Source: Chrysogorgia sp. JL179-B06 (lineage: Eukaryota > Cnidaria > Anthozoa > Scleralcyonacea > Chrysogorgiidae). Taken from it: DNA of 64,000 nt. The notes under the pieces are model-generated. The model worked only from the letters and a program-made list of their open reading frames with translations. It was not told the origin of the DNA and did not search any database. Both the position numbers and the translations under genes were made by a program. Below are positions 60,112 to 64,000 of the stretch, piece by piece (the first letter of the stretch is position 1; the number at the start of each line of letters is the position of its first letter). The stretch is taken from contig JAYKKM010000181.1 of the NCBI GenBank assembly GCA_035772405.1, forward strand, positions 682,501-746,500. Reading direction: 5' to 3'.

Positions 60112-60892
60112 CTAATAATAATAATAATAATAATAATTTATTAATTTATATAGCGCTCTAACTATACATATTCTAAAGCGCTGATAAAAATAATTGATTT
60201 ACTAATATTTACAAATCATTCAACAGTATAATAACAATTAGCTAAGTAAAAAGTAATCAGATCTTAATCCTTTAAATCGAAAGCTTCCTTAAAAAGATAA
60301 GTTTTCAACTGTTTTTTAAAAATGTCAATATTTGTTAAGTTTCTAATATTTGTGGGGAGAGCATTCCACAGTGTAGGTCCCGAAACGACAAAAGCACGAT
60401 CTCCAAAGGACTTGCATCTGGTTCTTGGTATGTATAATACCAATTGCTCAGTGGACCGGAGATGATACCGCCCTGTAGATTTTGCTTGCAAGAGGTCTCG
60501 GATGTAGTTGGGTGTGAGACCATGTAATGCCTTGAAAACAAGCAAAAGAATCTTAAAATGAACGCGATATTTCACAGGAAGCCAGTGCAGGTGAACCATG
60601 ATGGGACTGATATGATCAAACTTAGGGATCAAGCATACCAAACGCGCAGCGACATTGAGTATTCTCTGCAGTCGATCGTACTGATATTGCGGGAGTCCAA
60701 AAAGAAGCGAATTACAGTAGTCAAGATGACATGTGACAATAGCATGAACTAGAATTTTTGTAGACTCCTCCGTTAGAAATTTCCTGATTTGACGAATGTT
60801 GTAAAGGCTGAAGAAGGCTTTACGGCATATCTTTCCAACATGAACATCCATGGACATGTTCTTGTCAAACCATGCTCCTAGGTTCCTAATAA
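60112..60892 (-). mobile_element. 5'-truncated LINE fragment with (ATT)n tail
   Basis: On the minus strand, the element ends with AGCGCTATATAAATTAATAA and a run of ATT repeats (60112-60140), a widespread 3' end of CR1/L2-type LINEs in invertebrates. The only coding part is the C-terminal region of the reverse-transcriptase ORF. The 5' truncation is at about 60892. It is inserted within element 3. Confidence 0.88.
60264..60892 (-). pseudogene. C-terminal end of LINE reverse-transcriptase ORF
   Basis: The open frame starts within NLGAWFDKNMSMDVHVGKIC and continues through HLDYCNSLLFGLP, LQRILNVAARLVC, LHWLPVKYRVHFKILLLVFK and SFGDRAFVVSGPTLWNALP, to a stop at 60264. These are the conserved segments after the polymerase core in CR1/L2-like LINE proteins. 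The catalytic part is missing. The frame itself is intact, so the insertion is relatively young. Confidence 0.88.
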
Positions 60893-61047
60893 ATTGTTTT
60901 CAAATTATCCAGTCGTTAGTCTTCAGTTATAATTTAACGGGGCATAATGTGAGCATTTTTTTAACCAAGAGACAAAGAATAAAATTCAAAACATTCAACA
61001 AAAAGTAATTGTATTCCAAAATATTAAAAAAGTGTTACAAGATATTA
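60893..61047. other. AT-rich DNA between LINE and protease
   Basis: No gene is visible. The interval belongs to element 3, and probably represents the 3' flank of its protease gene. Confidence 0.4.
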
Positions 61048-61567
61048 ATGTTTTCTTAAATCCTCAACTAACTTTTTACTAGACTGATTCTCACCAGGAA
61101 TTTTTTGATGTATAAAAATGTTTATTGACAAATCTAAACACTTTAGAATCGTTTGATATCTTATTGTTGTCAAACATATGCACAATAGTACTTAAACTGT
61201 GACCCCGTGCTCTATGACTTAGGTAAAATAAACAGTATTGTCCACATACATCCGTCCAAACACTTTGCAATTCTCGATCGTTAAAATACCATTCATCACA
61301 ACGATTATCTAAGTATTCTTTAAATGTTTAATCGTAATAATCAGGCGGCTTCCCATAACTGTCAAAAAATTATCCTTTGTACACTGATTGGAAGTAAAAG
61401 GCAATCCAATGTGTTCCAGGTTTGTTACTTGGATCTGTATTCGCCACAAAGACACATGGAAATCTGTCAATTTCTTTAGGCAGTTGATCCGACGGGAAGA
61501 CACCACAAAACTTTTTACGTGTGATAGGGTCGGATTTTAGTCCACTGTCAATCTGGTGTGTATTCAT
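61048..61567 (-). pseudogene. element 3 adenovirus-type protease, broken
   Basis: ATG 61567 gives MNTHQIDSGLKSDP. The protein reads FCGVFPSDQLPKEI, VFVANTDPS and PGTHWIAFYF, with the catalytic His, to a frame change near 61375. Then SYGKPPDYYD, a stop near 61330, and after another change DVCGQYCLFYLSHRARGHS with the catalytic Cys (about 61245). The C-terminus ends near 61095 or, after one more shift, at 61048. It would process capsid precursors. The gene directly follows the capsid gene, whose C-terminal codons run into the start. Confidence 0.85.
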
Positions 61568-61570
61568 CAG

Positions 61571-62842
61571 TTTACGTAGTTTTGTTTGTACAAGGTTTTC
61601 AAATTCTCCGTAGCAAACAAGACTCACAGCTGTCGGAAATATAGCAGAGAACTGAATCTAAAGTGACAGGTTTCCTCTCTGGACCCGGTTAAAATGATCA
61701 GATGAACTGCACATATCGGGTGTTAAATCAAATGCATACAATGCATATCCTTTAGAAAACTCATTTCGCGATATATCATTGCCTGTGTTGTAGTACATTT
61801 TCCCAGTTCCCGAAAACATAGTGTAGAATGCTTCGACGAACCTTTGATTCGCGCCAAACGATAGTTTGATCGGTTTGAAGGGTATGGCTTCATCGTTGAC
61901 AGTAAGGGTGAGAGACGACATGTTAAAATGTTGAAAATTGAACGGATTCTTTTTAAAGTGTCCATTAAAAGCGGCACTTTCAACCAAACCGAAGACAAAT
62001 GATTTTGGTACAAATCCACCGAAAACACTCTCTTTCTTTAGGGAAGGGTTCCCTGCTGGAATGACAAAACGCTTGCACTCGACACGTCGAATAGGATAAA
62101 TGGCTGGGCCTTTTTTCAACGTAAATTCGTGAGCCAAAGACACACTAGGGTTGACTTTCACCTTGCGGACTTTAAGATGCGTCGGCTGCAGACGACATCA
62201 GACAAAACGCGTGAGCACTAGGACTCATAACGACTTTCAAATCAACATAACTTAGCAAAAGTCGCTCAGAGAAAAACACATCACAAAATATAGATCCGGC
62301 CACTTCAACGATTCCATTTTCCTTGCTAAACTCATATCTGTTTTTAAGTCCTTGGTTGGCCTGCCGCAACGGCAAGGGTCGGGTCTGCCACGTCCATTTT
62401 GCCAGCAGTATCTTTGTAAAAAAGAGCTGATGTAAGTTGCGATTGCTTTGCCGATGGTCCATAGTTCAAAAGCGTTTCAAGGTAGGAACGGTACGCATAG
62501 GTTCCAGTAGCCTGTGTCACTTGCTTTCCTTTCAAAAATACATCAACTTGTTTAAACAAGCTATGCATGAAATTGTTTACAGGTCCTACTTTCATATCCG
62601 CATCGAGATTCGTTCCATCAGCTTTTGTCACTTTTGCACGGACTACCAGAATTGTCTTAGACAAATCGACATAGTCTTCGGTGCCTGGGGAAGAAACGAG
62701 ATAGAACCACCATCTGCAACACTTGAAACAGGTTCGTGGTCTACCCATCTACCTTTTTCGAGACTGACCTGTGTCACAGGAACAGAAAATAGATCAAGTT
62801 CGCTTTTTGTACATTCTACCGATTTAGGATGTATGAAATCCA
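61571..62842 (-). pseudogene. element 3 double-jelly-roll major capsid protein, broken
   Basis: From 62842, segments in successive frames follow in order: KSELDLFSVPVTQVSLEKGR; SSPGTEDYVDLSKTILVVRA, NNFMHSLFKQVDVFLKGKQV, RSYLETLLNYGPSAKQSQLT; LKNRYEFSKENGIVEVAG and DVFFSERLLLSYVDLKVVM; then KGPAIYPIRRVECKRFVIP, NPFNFQHFNMSSLTLTVNDE and YALYAFDLTPDM, and last CYGEFENL. This is the typical capsid of animal Polintons. Frame changes lie near 62690, 62375, 62170 and 61650, with a short deletion near 62370. The sequence after CYGEFENL reads into the protease without a stop, probably because of a small indel. Confidence 0.88.
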
Positions 62843-62847
62843 TAACT

Positions 62848-63303
62848 ATCCAAAGATGTCTTCCACACGAGTTGTTTTCCGTTTTTTGGCCCGTTTGGAT
62901 GTGACAGCACGAGATGAAACCTTTCTCTTTTTACCTTTTCGTTTAGCAGATTGCCGTTTACCACTTCCGGTTTGAGTTAAACTCTGAAGTTTGTTTATTA
63001 GGCTCTTTGCTTTGCCACGTTTGTTGCTTCAGTCAATCTAGATTTCGCTGCCTTTCTAACGTTTTTCCCAGCAAGAACATCTCCCAGTAAACTTGCACCC
63101 GAACTCAGTGCAATGTTCCCCAAGGTCTTTACTCCACTTTTAACCATAGGCATGACTGCTCTTGCAACACTCCAAAAAAGCCCTCCCAAACCGTAACCCA
63201 TTTGTCTATGTCCAATTTGCCAAGGACTACCCATAAAAACGGGCATCCCATTCCCATGTTGCTGATCCAGATAATAACGAGTGTAACGGTCCGAGTGACT
63301 CAT
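62848..63303 (-). pseudogene. element 3 minor capsid/core protein, one frameshift
   Basis: ATG 63303 opens a frame with GMPVFMGSPW, HRQMGYGLGGLFWSVARAVMP and GVKTLGNIALSSGASLLGDV, which is Gly-rich with an amphipathic helix. Near 62998 the frame shifts to KLQSLTQTGSGKRQSAKRKG and a strongly basic end, to a stop near 62850. The MGYGLGG motif is a plausible protease site. The domain order (GG site, amphipathic helix, basic tail) matches minor capsid proteins of adeno-like viruses. Confidence 0.7.
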
Positions 63304-63305
63304 CT

Positions 63306-64000
63306 TTACATAAAGTAGGGGGAATTTTGCTGTTTGAAATGAAGTGTTGCTAACACCTTTCCACGTTCAAATGGCATAGGAAGTCCTGTGTCACTTCTTA
63401 AAAGAATCTCGATGTCTTCAAATGACTTCCTTTGGACAGGTACATACTGCATATTGGTGTACGTTCTAGTAATCACTTCACCCATTTTTCCTTCGATAGG
63501 GACAGTTCTTAACAATTTAACATTCGAATTACCCACAACTTGTGGTTGCACAATATCACAGTAAGTGTAAATCGAATTCATCGCGCCACTGATGTCCGCA
63601 ACATATGGACTCACGGTCGTCTTGGTAATCTTTATCTCCTTCCCTCCAAATCCAAGTAAAACCGACATTTTCTCTGACATGGCGAACTGGTAACTATGTT
63701 TTAGGAGTACCGTTACTCTTTCTGTCCGATCATCAAAAGTCATTGAAACATTTCCCTTTGTATCTTTTGACAAGGCTGCATTTACGGAGTTCACTAGATC
63801 TTTCATCGTTTCATAATATCCATAGTCGACAATAGCCGTAAAAAATGATACCCATCATCACTGTAGTATATGTGGCTATCTACTTCCTGTAGATTATACC
63901 ATGTATGAGGGTAAGTCATCGAATACAGCCCAACTTCCAGTCACCGATCAGATCAATAGTCTGAGGTAATTTCACCCTGAAACTCGTGGATGAATTTTCG
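63306..64000 (-). pseudogene. element 3 penton protein, 5' part beyond window
   Basis: The intact stretch 63806-63306 contains FDDRTERVTVLLKHSYQF, LLGFGGKEIKITKTTVSP, YCDIVQPQVVG, RTYTNMQYVPVQRKSFEDIE and PMPFERGKVLATLHF. Upstream, in other frames, lie SMTYPHTWYNLQEVDSHIYY (about 63905-63846) and LPQTIDLIGDW (about 63960), so the gene starts outside the window. Two frame changes (near 63930 and 63835) break it. Single-jelly-roll pentons of this kind form the capsid vertices. The stop lies three bases before the minor capsid gene's start. Confidence 0.85.

Larger units (their letters stand above)
60893..64000. mobile_element. Polinton element 3, partial (continues beyond the window)
   Basis: Protease, major capsid, minor capsid and penton genes follow in order on the minus strand, and the associated ORF at 59740-60087 lies on the plus strand to the left. 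The capsid and penton resemble the common animal Polinton type and differ clearly from those of elements 1 and 2, so this is a third lineage. No TIR is visible on the left; the right end lies outside. Confidence 0.8.

Overview
The window looks like a metazoan nuclear genome fragment that is almost entirely mobile and virus-derived DNA. It is AT-rich, contains introns with GT/AG borders, two LINE retrotransposon remnants, several foldback elements, and three separate Polinton/Maverick (adintovirus-like) elements. The style of the LINE reverse transcriptases and of the Polinton proteins suggests an invertebrate, most likely a cnidarian. That placement is an inference from general resemblance, not from a search. 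No clear single-copy host gene is visible; at most one short host exon occurs, duplicated at about 1.0 kb and 4.5 kb.

Layout. 1-6.6 kb: host-like non-coding DNA carrying a 5'-truncated LINE (about 1.2-3.95 kb, minus strand), a foldback element and a 31-33 bp minisatellite with TTAACCC-like units. 6.6-19.1 kb: a decayed Polinton (element 1) with a frameshifted protein-primed DNA polymerase B, a second N-terminal polymerase fragment on the other strand, small membrane proteins, a BRO-N/VRR-NUC protein, a DDE integrase and a broken major capsid protein. 19.3-20.4 kb: CTCGCGAG-rich tandem repeats and an AT tract. 20.42-58.86 kb: a very large TIR-bounded Maverick (element 2). 58.9-64 kb: an AT microsatellite, a tandem tRNA-Leu-derived repeat, a second LINE fragment, and a third Polinton (element 3) with protease, capsid, minor capsid and penton genes running off the right edge.

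Element 2 is the main discovery. Its TIRs match over several hundred bases (20419-21405 and 58325-58864). Between them lie the complete Maverick morphogenesis set: DNA polymerase B, packaging ATPase, adenovirus-type protease, double-jelly-roll major capsid protein, penton and DDE integrase, plus small basic proteins carrying QKGG motifs. Three TTAA-target (Kolobok-type) transposons have landed inside it: a 5.36 kb autonomous one in the polymerase, a 1.61 kb one in the ATPase and a 0.57 kb one in an RNase-H-like gene. In each case the host frame is continuous across the TTAA site, so the viral genes were open when hit. Removing these and a TIR foldback leaves about 30.6 kb of viral DNA, large for this group.

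The arms of element 2 hold accessory genes: a multicopy family of 75-80-residue modules (at least ten copies), a spliced acidic gene with a 75-nt intron, a SET-domain protein, a broken Fic-domain gene, a circular-virus Rep-like HUH domain, a possible Bcl-2-like protein, paired Cys-rich mini-proteins, and a pair of large paralogues. Early-type TATA boxes precede many arm genes. Most viral genes carry one or more frameshifts, often in homopolymer runs, so the element is probably a decaying endogenous copy, though some breaks could be assembly errors; the major capsid gene and several arm genes are uninterrupted.
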